A stretch of DNA of 39,780 nucleotides, from positions 1 through 39,780 of the forward strand of contig NZ_BNBS01000078.1 of the NCBI RefSeq assembly GCF_014656075.1, in the 5' to 3' direction. The stretch is from Streptomyces hydrogenans. GTDB taxonomy: Bacteria > Actinomycetota > Actinomycetes > Streptomycetales > Streptomycetaceae. This document shows, in pieces, positions 1-7,823 of the stretch; position 1 is the stretch's first letter; each line of letters opens with the position of its first letter. The notes under the pieces are model-generated. The model saw only the letters and a program-made list of their open reading frames with translations, was not told the DNA's origin and did not search any database. Position numbers and translations under genes: made by a program.

Positions 1-2
1 CC

Positions 3-536
3 GCCGCGGCCGCCGTGGAGGCGGCCCGGGGCACCGGCGAGGACACCGCGGGACCCGGGACCGGCGCGGTGCCCCCGCCGCCGTCGGCGGGACCGGCCGG
101 CGTCCCCGCCTACGCCTGCGCCGAGGACCAGTGGCCCTGGGGCTGCGTCGCCGAGTGCGAGAGCAGCGGCCGCTGGGACGTCAACACCGGCAACGGCTAC
201 TACGGCGGGCTCCAGTTCTGGCAGCCCACCTGGATCGACTACGGCGGCCTCAAGTACGCCCGCCGCGCCGACCTGGCCACCCGTCAGCAGCAGATCACCG
301 TCGCCGAGGACGTCCTCCGCGTCCAGGGCTGGGGCGCCTGGCCCGTCTGCTCCAAGCGGTACGGGCTCAGCGGCCGCGTCCACACCGTGCAGGCCGGCGA
401 CACCCTCGGCGCCATCGCCCGCCGCTTCTCCGTCAAGGGCGGCTGGCAGCGCCTCTACGAGGCCAACAAGAGCGTCATCGGTCCCGACCCGAACCGGCTG
501 TACGTCGGCATGATGCTGCGGATCGCCCCCCTCTGA
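3..536 (+). CDS. Rpf-like secreted transglycosylase with LysM domain, 5'-truncated
   Basis: The reading frame is open to the left edge, so the start and export signal lie outside the window. After a low-complexity Ala/Gly/Pro stretch comes a resuscitation-promoting-factor type transglycosylase domain (about bases 105-395) with the hallmarks WPWGCVAECESSG and NTGNGYYGGLQFW. The Glu codon at 159-161 aligns with the catalytic acid of Rpf/lysozyme-fold enzymes. A LysM peptidoglycan-binding repeat follows (about 380-530, HTVQAGDTLGAIARRF) and the protein ends right after it. Rpf-LysM proteins cleave the glycan strand of peptidoglycan outside the cell and act in spore germination and growth resumption; that role is family knowledge. 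The family assignment is secure. Which Rpf paralogue it is cannot be said. Confidence 0.92.
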   Translation, partial: AAAAVEAARGTGEDTAGPGTGAVPPPPSAGPAGVPAYACAEDQWPWGCVAECESSGRWDVNTGNGYYGGLQFWQPTWIDYGGLKYARRADLATRQQQITVAEDVLRVQGWGAWPVCSKRYGLSGRVHTVQAGDTLGAIARRFSVKGGWQRLYEANKSVIGPDPNRLYVGMMLRIAPL

Positions 537-544
537 GCCGATGC

Positions 545-754
545 CCTAGGGCCTGTCCGACCATTCCCGTCGGGTCCGGCCCGCCCGGCACGCACGCTCG
601 CCGCACGGCCGAAACGCCCAAGTAGCTCCTTCCCCGAGCTCTCGGCTTCGCTCGAGCAGGGGAGACCCCGTCCGAGTTCGCCCCGGCCGCACGCCGATCG
701 CACGCACCGGACGACCCGGCCTGATCCGACGCCAATGGTCAGACAGGCCCTAGG
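545..754. mobile_element. MITE-like fold-back element with 21-bp terminal inverted repeats
   Basis: CCTAGGGCCTGTCCGACCATT at 545-565 (21 bp) is matched in reverse complement at 734-754 with one mismatch, and the complementarity continues imperfectly about 20 bp further inward (17 of 21 matching). CTAG occurs at both outer ends (546-549, 750-753), which would fit a 4-bp target duplication like those left by some IS5-type transposases; in that reading the true ends are GGCCTGTC/GACAGGCC. The middle (about 630-670) holds another palindromic piece, CTCTCGGCTTCGCTCGAG, which I recall as a dispersed repeat in Streptomyces. The element encodes no protein. Its right CTAG supplies the TAG stop of the adjacent LivF gene. 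The name MITE is an inference from structure; an unusual bidirectional terminator is the alternative. Confidence 0.6.
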
Positions 755-1394
755 CACGCCGCTCCGCCGCCTCGCCGCTGAACGCGCGCGAGCCGCGCCG
801 CAGTTCGTGCACCAGCGTGCCGGGCGGGAGTCCGTCCGGCACCCGCTGCTCGGCCAGCACCACCGCCGCGCCGCCCTCCGCGGCGAGCGCGGCGAGCAGC
901 GCGTAGGTGCGGGCCGCCACCGGCGGGGCCATGCCCAGCACCGGCTCGTCCACCAGCACCACCCGCGCCGGACCCAGCAGCGCCCGCGACACCGCCAGCA
1001 TCCGCCGCTCCCCGCCCGACAGCGTCCCCGCCGGGCGGGACAGCAGGGGGAGGAGCGCGGGGTAGGGGACGGGGGCGTCCGGCCCCGCGAGCGCCAGGTT
1101 CTCCGCGACGGTCAGGCCCTCGTACACCGCGCCCCGGTCCGGTACGAAGCACAGCCCGCGGCGGGCCCGTTCGTGCGGCGGCAGCCGCGTCACGTCCTCG
1201 CCGCGCCAGAGGACCCGGCCCGCGGCGAGCCGGACCGTCCCGGCCAGCGCGCGCAGCGCCGTGCTGCGGCCCGCGCCGTTGCGGCCGGTCAGCACGGTCA
1301 CCGTGCCCGCCGGGACCGGCAGGTCCAGTCCGTGCAGGGCCTCCAGGGGGCCGTAGCGCACCCGGGCGCCGCGCAGCTCCATCTCGGCGGTCAT
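750..1394 (-). CDS. livF: Branched-chain amino acid ABC transporter ATP-binding protein LivF
   Basis: 214-residue ABC ATPase, the second nucleotide-binding subunit of a Liv/Urt-type importer. Visible are Walker A (residues 37-45, GRNGAGRST), the signature LSGGERRMLAVSRAL, Walker B VVLVDEP and the LivF-type end of the catalytic core (AVVLAEQ). The invariant Walker A lysine is Arg43 here. The protein is somewhat shorter than usual LivF (about 235 residues): the tail after the core is compressed and the TAG stop lies in the CTAG of a flanking repeat element. The ATG start (1392-1394) overlaps the TGA of the upstream permease-ATPase gene as ATGA, so the two are translationally coupled. The substrate is unknown; branched-chain amino acids are the family default. 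Confidence 0.85.
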   Translation of the reverse strand: MTAEMELRGARVRYGPLEALHGLDLPVPAGTVTVLTGRNGAGRSTALRALAGTVRLAAGRVLWRGEDVTRLPPHERARRGLCFVPDRGAVYEGLTVAENLALAGPDAPVPYPALLPLLSRPAGTLSGGERRMLAVSRALLGPARVVLVDEPVLGMAPPVAARTYALLAALAAEGGAAVVLAEQRVPDGLPPGTLVHELRRGSRAFSGEAAERRA

Positions 1395-3895
1395 GACCGG
1401 AGGCGGCCCCCCTCCATCGTGTGGACGGCGGCGGCCGTGCCGGCGACGAGGTCCGGGTCGTGCTCGACCACGAGGACGGTCAGGCCGTCGGCGGCGAGCG
1501 CGGCGAGCAGCCGGGACAGGGCCTCGGCCTCCGCCGCGTCCAGGCCGGCGGCGGGTTCGTCGAGGAGGAGCGTGTGCGGGCGGCCCGCCAGGGCGCGGGC
1601 CAGTTCCACCCGGCGCAGCAGGCCGGTCGGCAGGCCCGCCGTGCGCCGGGCCCGGACGGGCCCCGCGAGACCCGTCAGCCGCAGGGCGCGCTCGGTCGCG
1701 GCGGCCGGGTGGTCCCGGCGGTGGCCGTGCTCGGCGCCGACCCGCACGTTCTCCTCCACGGTGAGGGACGGGAAGAGGGCCGGCCGCTGGAAGGTCCGCG
1801 CGATGCCGAGGCGCGCCCGCGCGTGCGCGGTGCGGCGCGTGATGTCCCGGCCGTCCAGCAGCACCCGGCCGCCCGGGCGGGGCCGGGCCGCGCCGGCCAG
1901 GCAGTCGAAGAGGGTGCTCTTCCCGGCGCCGTTCGGCCCCACCAGCGCGGTGACCCGGGCGGTGGGCAGTGCGAGCGCCACGTCCCGCAGGGCCGTCACC
2001 CCGCCCGGGTGCGTGAACCGCAGGCCCTCCGCCCGGAGCCGTACGCCGGCGGTCCTCCCCGCGGGCTCGTCCGTGAGCGGCGCGGCGCCGTCGGGAGCGG
2101 GCGGTCCGGGGCGGTCCCGGCGGTGGGCGGGCCGGGTGAGGAGGGAGGTCAGGGGCGGGATCCGGCCGGTCTGGGTGGCGAGCAGGCCGATGGCCAGGGC
2201 CGCGGCTCCGGCGGGTCCGGCGCTGTCGAGGGCGAGCAGGAGGGGGGCCGCCAGAAGGGGCGTCAGGAGGTTGTCGGCGCCCAGGACGATCACCGCGGCG
2301 AACCAGAGGAGGCCCCACAGCGGGTCGTAGGCCGTCGGGTCGTACGCCTGGACACCCATCGTGAGGAGGCCGCCGCCGAGGGCGGCCAGACCCGCGGCCA
2401 GGGTGAAGGCGAGGAGCTTGAGACGGGTCGCCGCGACGCCCGCGGCCTCCGCGGCCGGCTCGTGGTCGCGCAGGGCGGCCAGCGCGCGGCCGGTGCGGCC
2501 CCGGCGCAGGGCGGCCACCAGCAGGAGGGCGGCGGTCAGCAGGAGGAGTTCCAGGACGTAGTAGGCGCGGTCGGTGGTGAAGGCCGCCGGGCGGAGCGGG
2601 GCCGGGAGGCCCGCCGTCGCGTACGGCTGGGTGAGGACGAAGCGGCTGACCGCGACGCCGACCGCGAGGGTCGCCAGCGCGAGGGCGAGCCCGTGGCGGC
2701 GGATCGCCGGTCCCGCGGTCAGCAGGCCCGCCGCGCCGGTCAGCGGGACCGCCAGGGCGAGCGCCGCGAGGGCGGGCAGCCCGGCCGCCGTGAGGAGGAC
2801 GGTGAAGAGCGCGCCCAGGCCCGCGTAGGCCGCCTGGCCCAGTGCGAGCCCACCCGCCCGGCCGGTGACCACGGTCAGGGAGAGCAGGACGATCGCCAGG
2901 GCCGGCACCTGCACCGCGGTGCGGAGGTCCTGGCCCGCCACGGCCAGGGGGAGGAGGAAGCAGCCGGCGGCGAGCGGCCAGACGGCCGGGGGCGTGCGGT
3001 CCGCGCGGGCCGGCGGCGGCAGCGCGTCGTGGCCCCTGCCGCCGATGCCCGGCAGGACGAGCGCCGCGACCAGCAGCGCGAGCACGAAGAGGTTCGCGCC
3101 CACCGACCGCAGCAGCGGCTCCGCCCAGCCCTCCGGGTGGAAGCGGGTCAGCTGGGCCTGGGTCACCCCGATGAGCAGCGCCGAGCCGATGGCGACGGGC
3201 AGCGACCGCATCCGGGCGATGACCGCGACGGCCATCACCTCCACCACGAGCAGCGGCAGCCCGTACGGGTCGAGCCGGACGTACGGGGCGAGCAGCACGC
3301 CCGTCAGGCCTGCGGTGAACGCGCCGAACGCCCAGCCGGCCGCCGCGACCCGGTCCGCGTCGACCCCGGCGAGGACCGCCAGCGGCCGGTTGTCGACCAC
3401 GGCCCGCAGCTCCCGCCCGAAGCGGGTCCACCGGGTCACCGCCGTCACCAGGCAGGCGACCGCCAGGACGGCCGCGAGCGGGAGCCAGGGCGCGTCGCCG
3501 GGGCCGGTCAGCGACGGTGCGTCGTCCCGGGCGCCGGGGCCCCAGAGCAGCACCGCCGCGCCGACGAGGAGGACGAAGACGCCGGTCGAGGCGACCAGGG
3601 TGCGGGCCGGTCCGGCGCCGGACCGGGCGAGCGGGCGGAAGACGGCCCGGTCGAGGAGGAGGCCGAGGCCGGGGGCGAGGAGCAGCAGGGTGACCAGGGC
3701 GGCGGGCCACAGCGGCCACCCCCACACCACCACCAGCTGGCGGAGCGCGTAGGCGCAGACCATGGCGACCGCGCCGTGCGCCAGGTTCAGCACCCCGGTC
3801 GCCCGGTGGGTGACGATCAGGCCGATGCCGGTGAGCGCCGCCGCGCCGCCGACCGCGAGGCCGGCCAGGGTCAGCTCGTACGTCAGGGAGGCCAC
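1391..3895 (-). CDS. LivH-LivM-LivG fusion: two permease domains plus ATP-binding domain of a branched-chain amino acid ABC transporter
   Basis: One 834-residue polypeptide carries what are usually three subunits. Residues about 1-285 are a LivH-type permease (many hydrophobic helices, GLIVTHRATGVLNLAHGA near the N terminus). Residues about 305-575 are a LivM-type permease (GRAGGLALGQAAYAGLGA). Residues about 605-834 are a LivG ATPase with Walker A GPNGAGKST near residue 650, the Q-loop region ARTFQRPALFPSLTVEENV, a signature region LPTGLLRRVELARAL typical of the looser LivG motif, Walker B TLLLDEP and the H-loop LVVEHD. The GTG start overlaps the preceding membrane-protein gene by 13 bp, and the stop overlaps livF. 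Together with livF and the divergent substrate-binding lipoprotein it forms a complete importer. Fused permease-ATPases of this kind are known in Streptomyces. Confidence 0.9.
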   Translation of the reverse strand: MASLTYELTLAGLAVGGAAALTGIGLIVTHRATGVLNLAHGAVAMVCAYALRQLVVVWGWPLWPAALVTLLLLAPGLGLLLDRAVFRPLARSGAGPARTLVASTGVFVLLVGAAVLLWGPGARDDAPSLTGPGDAPWLPLAAVLAVACLVTAVTRWTRFGRELRAVVDNRPLAVLAGVDADRVAAAGWAFGAFTAGLTGVLLAPYVRLDPYGLPLLVVEVMAVAVIARMRSLPVAIGSALLIGVTQAQLTRFHPEGWAEPLLRSVGANLFVLALLVAALVLPGIGGRGHDALPPPARADRTPPAVWPLAAGCFLLPLAVAGQDLRTAVQVPALAIVLLSLTVVTGRAGGLALGQAAYAGLGALFTVLLTAAGLPALAALALAVPLTGAAGLLTAGPAIRRHGLALALATLAVGVAVSRFVLTQPYATAGLPAPLRPAAFTTDRAYYVLELLLLTAALLLVAALRRGRTGRALAALRDHEPAAEAAGVAATRLKLLAFTLAAGLAALGGGLLTMGVQAYDPTAYDPLWGLLWFAAVIVLGADNLLTPLLAAPLLLALDSAGPAGAAALAIGLLATQTGRIPPLTSLLTRPAHRRDRPGPPAPDGAAPLTDEPAGRTAGVRLRAEGLRFTHPGGVTALRDVALALPTARVTALVGPNGAGKSTLFDCLAGAARPRPGGRVLLDGRDITRRTAHARARLGIARTFQRPALFPSLTVEENVRVGAEHGHRRDHPAAATERALRLTGLAGPVRARRTAGLPTGLLRRVELARALAGRPHTLLLDEPAAGLDAAEAEALSRLLAALAADGLTVLVVEHDPDLVAGTAAAVHTMEGGRLRS

Positions 3896-4308
3896 GGCTC
3901 ACACACCGGGCAGGGCGCGAGCGCCGGGTCGCCGGCGGCGGGCAGCGCGTCCGCCCGGTCCGCGACCAGCGGGCAGTCCGGGCGGTGCGCCAGCGTCCCG
4001 CCGGGGACGCGCAGCGGCGGTCCGTCGGAGGAGGGCGGCGGGGGCGGACCGGTCCCGTCCGCCGCGAGGTCCGCCGCGGCGTCCCCGGGCTCGTCCGGGG
4101 CCGTCGGCGTGGTGCGGACGGCCGCCGCGACCAGGACCGCGCCGGCCACGAGCAGCGCCGCTCCCGGCACCGTGCACGAGGCCAGGTAGGGCAGCTGGCG
4201 CTCGGCGAAGCGCTCGCCCGAGATCCCGTACCAGCCGAGGACGCACAGCACCGCGCCCCCGGCGGCCGTCACGAGACCGCCCCACAGCAGGAACCGCGCC
4301 GTCGGCAC
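3883..4308 (-). CDS. Small two-helix membrane protein with C-terminal Cys/His motif
   Basis: 141 residues. Two transmembrane helices (about 5-26 and 45-68) are followed by an Ala/Pro-rich linker and a short C-terminal motif HRPDCPLVA...CPVCEP, that is one His and three Cys that could bind a metal or form disulfides. I chose the GTG at 4306-4308 because it is preceded by GGAGGAAAGGA and makes the first hydrophobic helix N-terminal; the frame is open further upstream to 4401 without a better site. The 3' end overlaps the fused permease gene by 13 bp, so it is probably the first gene of the ABC-transporter operon and may be an accessory subunit. I do not recognise a named family and assign no function. 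Confidence 0.7.
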   Translation of the reverse strand: MPTARFLLWGGLVTAAGGAVLCVLGWYGISGERFAERQLPYLASCTVPGAALLVAGAVLVAAAVRTTPTAPDEPGDAAADLAADGTGPPPPPSSDGPPLRVPGGTLAHRPDCPLVADRADALPAAGDPALAPCPVCEPWPP

Positions 4309-4424
4309 GCAGGCCCGTCCTTTCCTCCAGACAAGCTCTGTTCCTCCGACTATGCCCCGTATTCTTGCGCTCCGCGCCGTATCGTCCGACCCTGGAAGCA
4401 CCCGGCCGAACGGTGGTGGGCCCG

Positions 4425-4940
4425 ATGGTCCTCAGACGACGAGCGGCCGCCCTCGCGGCCACGGCGGTGCTCCTCCTCACGCCGGCCCTCGCGGCCTGCT
4501 CCGACGACGAGCCCGCGACCGGCGACCGGGTCACCTCCACCGCGCCGCCCGGCGCGACCGACCGGCCGTCCGGTGCCGCGGAGCCCGCCGACCCGGCCGC
4601 GGCCGAGGCGGAGATCGCCCGGAACTGGGCCGCCTTCTTCGACGCGGACACCCCGGCCGCCGAGCGCGTGAAGCTGCTGGAGAACGGCGAGGAGATGCGG
4701 GACGTCCTCACCGCCTTCGCCGGCAACCCGCAGGCCGCGGCGATCGCCGCGAAGGTCACCGGGGTCGCCTTCACCTCGGCGACCGGCGCCGACGTCACCT
4801 ACGACCTGCTCGTCGGCGGCAACCCGCTGCTGCCCGACTCCCGGGGCACCTCGGTGCTCCAGGACGACACCTGGAAGGTCTCCGTGAAGACCCTGTGCGG
4901 CCTGGTGAAGCTCAGCGGTGTCACCGTCGAAGGCTGCTGA
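4425..4940 (+). CDS. Small secreted lipoprotein, resembles MTB12-type antigen
   Basis: 171 residues. An arginine-containing N-terminus, a hydrophobic stretch and the lipobox-like ALAAC around residue 20 predict a lipoprotein signal peptide. A Thr/Pro/Ala-rich spacer follows, then a folded domain of about 110 residues (from EAEIARNWAAFFDADTPAAE) ending in WKVSVKTLCGLVKLSG. That pattern (net Ala/Asp-rich helix, small beta domain, late Cys) recalls the MTB12/CFP2 low-molecular-weight antigen family of actinobacteria; this is recognition by pattern, not a search. The ATG at 4425 is used, though in-frame GTGs at 4413 and 4416 are possible. The 3' end overlaps the ABC substrate-binding gene by 23 bp, suggesting cotranscription and perhaps a periplasm-side helper role for the importer. 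Confidence 0.8.
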   Translation: MVLRRRAAALAATAVLLLTPALAACSDDEPATGDRVTSTAPPGATDRPSGAAEPADPAAAEAEIARNWAAFFDADTPAAERVKLLENGEEMRDVLTAFAGNPQAAAIAAKVTGVAFTSATGADVTYDLLVGGNPLLPDSRGTSVLQDDTWKVSVKTLCGLVKLSGVTVEGC

Positions 4941-6231
4941 GACGGCCGCCGCGCGGCTGAGGGCCCTGCTGCTCGCCCTGCTCCTCGTCCTCCTCGCGGG
5001 GTGCGGCAGCCGGCTCCCGGAAGGCGCCTTCGAGACGCGGCCCACCGCCCACCCCTCCGGCGGTGAGCCGCTCCGCGTCGGCGTCATCACCAGCGCCACC
5101 AGCCCCGTCGGCGGCGCCGCCCTCACCGGGCCGCGCGACGGCGCCCTCGCCTGGTTCGACGCGCTGAACGCGGCCGGCGGGCTCGACGGGCGCCGGATCG
5201 AGGTCGAGACCTGCGACGACGGCGGCAGCGGCGTCGGCAACACCGCCTGCGTGCACCGGCTCGTCGACGAGCGGAAGGTCTTCGCCCTGGTCGCCACCAC
5301 CGCCCTCGACTACGCGGGCGCCCCCCTCGTCTCCCGGGCCGGGGTGCCCGACATCGGCGGCCAGCCCCTCACCCCCGCCTACGAGACCTACCCCCACCTC
5401 TACTCGCTCTACGGCAGCTCCGCCCCGCGCACCGGCGCCTCGCCCGGCTGGGACGGCGTGCTGTACGGCGGGACCGAGGTGTACCGGTGGTTCAAGCGCG
5501 AGCAGGGGGCGCGGACCGCCGCCGTCGTCGCGTACGACCAGCCCGCCTCCGCCTCCTACGCCCGGCTCGTCGAGCGGGGGCTGCGCGCGGAGGGCTACCG
5601 GGTGGTGACCGAGCGGGTCGACTTCGTGCTGCCCGACTTCCGGGCCGTCGCCGCCGATCTGCGCGAGCGCCGGGTCGACCTCGTGTTCGACGCGCTGGAC
5701 GGGCACGGCAACACCCGGCTGTGCGAGGCGATGGAGGCGCTCGGCGTCCGGGTCGACGCCAAGGTGACGAACGTGCAGAACTGGACCTCCTCCGTCGACC
5801 GCGCCTACGCCCGCGCGCCGGGCTGCCGCGAGTCCCTCTGGGTGACCGGGTCCAGCCGCAACTTCGAGGACACCGGCCACCCGGCGGTCCGGGCCTTCCG
5901 GGCCGCCATGGGGGACCGGGAGACGTCCCAGTGGCAGCTGGAGGGCTGGGCGGCCGCCATGTGGTTCACCGACGCGGCCCGCTCCTGCCTCGACCACCCC
6001 GACCGGGGCGGACTCACCCGGACGTGCGTCGAGGCGTACCTGAACCGCCAGGAGCCCTACACCGCGCGGGGGTTGCTGCTGCCGGTCCGGTTCGAGCACC
6101 TGGCGACGCCGCCCGCCGAGCGCGAGACCTGCCTCTCGGTGGCCCGCTGGCGGGACGGGCGCGGCTGGGTGAGCCAGGGCGAGATGACGCGGAACTGCGC
6201 GACCGTCCCCCAGCTCGGTCACCGGCCGTGA
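4918..6231 (+). CDS. ABC transporter substrate-binding lipoprotein, LivJ/branched-chain amino acid type
   Basis: 437 residues starting at a GTG inside the preceding lipoprotein gene. The signal peptide (Leu-rich helix 14-27) ends in LLAGC with lipidated Cys29. The mature part follows the periplasmic-binding-protein fold of the Leu/Ile/Val-binding family: LRVGVITSATSPVGG at the start of lobe 1, DALNAAGGLDGRRIEVETCDDG, the central RTAAVVAYDQPASASYARL and the late lobe-2 segment. It is about the usual length for the family. It lies divergent from the permease/ATPase genes at 750-3895, which lack their own binding protein, so it most likely feeds that importer. The ligand is not predictable from sequence alone; amino acids or small amides are plausible. 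Confidence 0.88.
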   Translation: MSPSKAAETAAARLRALLLALLLVLLAGCGSRLPEGAFETRPTAHPSGGEPLRVGVITSATSPVGGAALTGPRDGALAWFDALNAAGGLDGRRIEVETCDDGGSGVGNTACVHRLVDERKVFALVATTALDYAGAPLVSRAGVPDIGGQPLTPAYETYPHLYSLYGSSAPRTGASPGWDGVLYGGTEVYRWFKREQGARTAAVVAYDQPASASYARLVERGLRAEGYRVVTERVDFVLPDFRAVAADLRERRVDLVFDALDGHGNTRLCEAMEALGVRVDAKVTNVQNWTSSVDRAYARAPGCRESLWVTGSSRNFEDTGHPAVRAFRAAMGDRETSQWQLEGWAAAMWFTDAARSCLDHPDRGGLTRTCVEAYLNRQEPYTARGLLLPVRFEHLATPPAERETCLSVARWRDGRGWVSQGEMTRNCATVPQLGHRP

Positions 6232-6258
6232 CGGCGGGCGCGGCCGGAGCAGTACAGT
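6228..6258 (+). promoter_or_regulatory. Possible promoter for the GT4 glycosyltransferase gene
   Basis: GTGACG (6228-6233), 19 bp, TACAGT (6253-6258), a fair match to the HrdB-type consensus. A transcript would start about 6265, giving a leader of about 30 nt with the GGGGGGAA ribosome site before the ATG at 6296. The -35 overlaps the stop codon of the upstream gene. Confidence 0.4.
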
Positions 6259-6295
6259 CGCCCCGACCCACCCACTGACCGGGGGGAACCGGCAG

Positions 6296-7561
6296 ATGCG
6301 TATCTCCTTCCTGATCCACAACGGATTCCACTACGGCGGCACGGTCCAGACCACGTTCACGCTCGCCGAACGGCTCGCGGAACGCCACGAGGTGGAGATC
6401 GTCTCGGTCTTCCGCCACCGCGACCGGCCCCGCCTCGACCTCCCCTCCGGGGTGACCCTCCGTCACCTCGTCGACCTGCGCGAGGACTCCCCGGACTACG
6501 ACGGCGAACGCCCCGACGCCCGCCTCCCCGCCCGGGTCTTCCCGCGCGGCGACGGACGGTGGAAGCAGTACAGCGCGCTGACCGACGCGCGGATCGGGGA
6601 CCACCTGCGCGGGGTGCGGGCGGACGTCGTCGTCGGGACCCGGCCGGGGCTCAACGTGCACCTGGCCCGGCAGGCGGGAGACGGGCCGCTGCTCGTCGCC
6701 CAGGAACACCTCGTCCTCGACGGGCACAGCCGCCGGCTGCGCAGGGACATCGCCCACGAGTACGCGCTCCTCGACCTCGTCACCACCGTCACCGAGGCCG
6801 ACGCGCGCGCCTACCGGCGGCTCGGGCTGCCGGACTCCGTCCGGGTCGCGTCCGTGCCCAACAGCGTGCCCGCCCCCGCCGTGCCGCCCGCCGACCCCTC
6901 GGCGCGGGTCGTCGTCGCGGCCGGCCGGCTGACCCGGGTCAAGCGGTACGACGTCCTCGTCGACGCCTTCGCCGCGCTGGCCGACGAGTACCCGGACTGG
7001 AGCCTGCGGATCTACGGCAGCGGGGACGCCGTCCAGGACCTGCGGGAGCCGCTGACCCGGCGGATCGAGGCCCGGGGGCTCGGCGGGCGGGTCCGGCTGA
7101 TGGGCCAGGCGCACCCGATGGAGCCGGAGTGGGCGCAGGGCTCCATCGCGGCCGTGACCTCCGAGCGGGAGGCCTTCGGCATGGCGATCGTGGAGGCGAT
7201 GCGGTGCGGGCTGCCGGTGGTCGCCGCGGACTGCCCGCACGGGCCGCGCGAGATCGTCGAGGACGGGGTGGACGGGTGGCTCGTCCCGGTCGGGGACCCC
7301 GCCGCGGTGGCCCGGGCGCTGCGCGGGCTGATGGCCGACGAGGAGCTGCGGGCGAGGGCGGGCCGGGCGGCCCGCCTGGCGGCGGAGCGCTTCGACCCCG
7401 CGCCGATCGCCGCCCGCCACGAGGAGCTGTGGACCGGGCTCCTCGACGGCCGGGCGCCCCGCCGTCGGACCCACGCGCCGGCCGCCGCCCGGGCACGCAC
7501 CCGCCGCCCGCCCGGCACCCCGCCCCGGCCCGGGGCCGGGGTGCCCCGCGGCGGCCGATGA
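6296..7561 (+). CDS. GT4-family glycosyltransferase
   Basis: 421 residues with the GT-B architecture of family 4 retaining glycosyltransferases. The N-terminal domain opens with MRISFLIHNGFHYGGT (glycine loop for the acceptor side). The C-terminal domain has AAGRLTRVKRYDVLVDAFA (nucleotide-sugar phosphate contact), the EX7E motif in EREAFGMAIVEAM and GLPVVAADCPHGPREIV. The last about 45 residues are an Arg/Pro/Ala-rich basic tail beyond the fold, probably disordered. A strong ribosome site (GGGGGGAA, 10 nt upstream) supports the ATG. It stands alone between the ABC transporter and ctaC. Cell-surface polysaccharide or glycolipid synthesis is the likely setting; donor and acceptor are unknown. 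Confidence 0.88.
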   Translation: MRISFLIHNGFHYGGTVQTTFTLAERLAERHEVEIVSVFRHRDRPRLDLPSGVTLRHLVDLREDSPDYDGERPDARLPARVFPRGDGRWKQYSALTDARIGDHLRGVRADVVVGTRPGLNVHLARQAGDGPLLVAQEHLVLDGHSRRLRRDIAHEYALLDLVTTVTEADARAYRRLGLPDSVRVASVPNSVPAPAVPPADPSARVVVAAGRLTRVKRYDVLVDAFAALADEYPDWSLRIYGSGDAVQDLREPLTRRIEARGLGGRVRLMGQAHPMEPEWAQGSIAAVTSEREAFGMAIVEAMRCGLPVVAADCPHGPREIVEDGVDGWLVPVGDPAAVARALRGLMADEELRARAGRAARLAAERFDPAPIAARHEELWTGLLDGRAPRRRTHAPAAARARTRRPPGTPPRPGAGVPRGGR

Positions 7562-7706
7562 GCCCCCGTCAGAACCCCGCCGCCATCCGTCGCCAGACCC
7601 CCGAACGGGCGCGTCCGGTCCTCCGTCGGAACGCCCGCGTCCACCCCTTCGGGGACTCGGACGGCGCGTTGGGCACCCTCCCCGCGCGACCCCAAATAGC
7701 GTCCAG

Positions 7707-7737
7707 TAGGGTTTGGTCCGCATAAACATCCAAACCC
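7707..7737 (+). promoter_or_regulatory. Probable -10 element and inverted repeat upstream of ctaCDF
   Basis: In the 262-bp gap before ctaC there is a TAGGGT (7707-7712), a good Streptomyces -10 hexamer, overlapped by an 8-bp perfect inverted repeat GGGTTTGG (7709-7716) / CCAAACCC (7730-7737) with a 13-nt AT-richer spacer. This could be an operator over the transcription start or a stem-loop at the 5' end of the mRNA. No clear -35 lies at the right spacing; TTGGGC at 7669-7674 is too far. The rest of 7562-7823 shows nothing else I can name. Confidence 0.4.
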
Positions 7738-7823
7738 CTGCCCGCGGCCGGGGCGGCGACCGACCAGCGAGACGGACGGCCGTGGCCGACCAACGCGGGC
7801 CGAGACTCTCGGGAAGGCGCTAC

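Noticed and set aside
4309..4424. Promoters in the divergent region between the small membrane protein and the lipoprotein
   Set aside because: TATCGT and similar hexamers are present but none has a partner at correct spacing.
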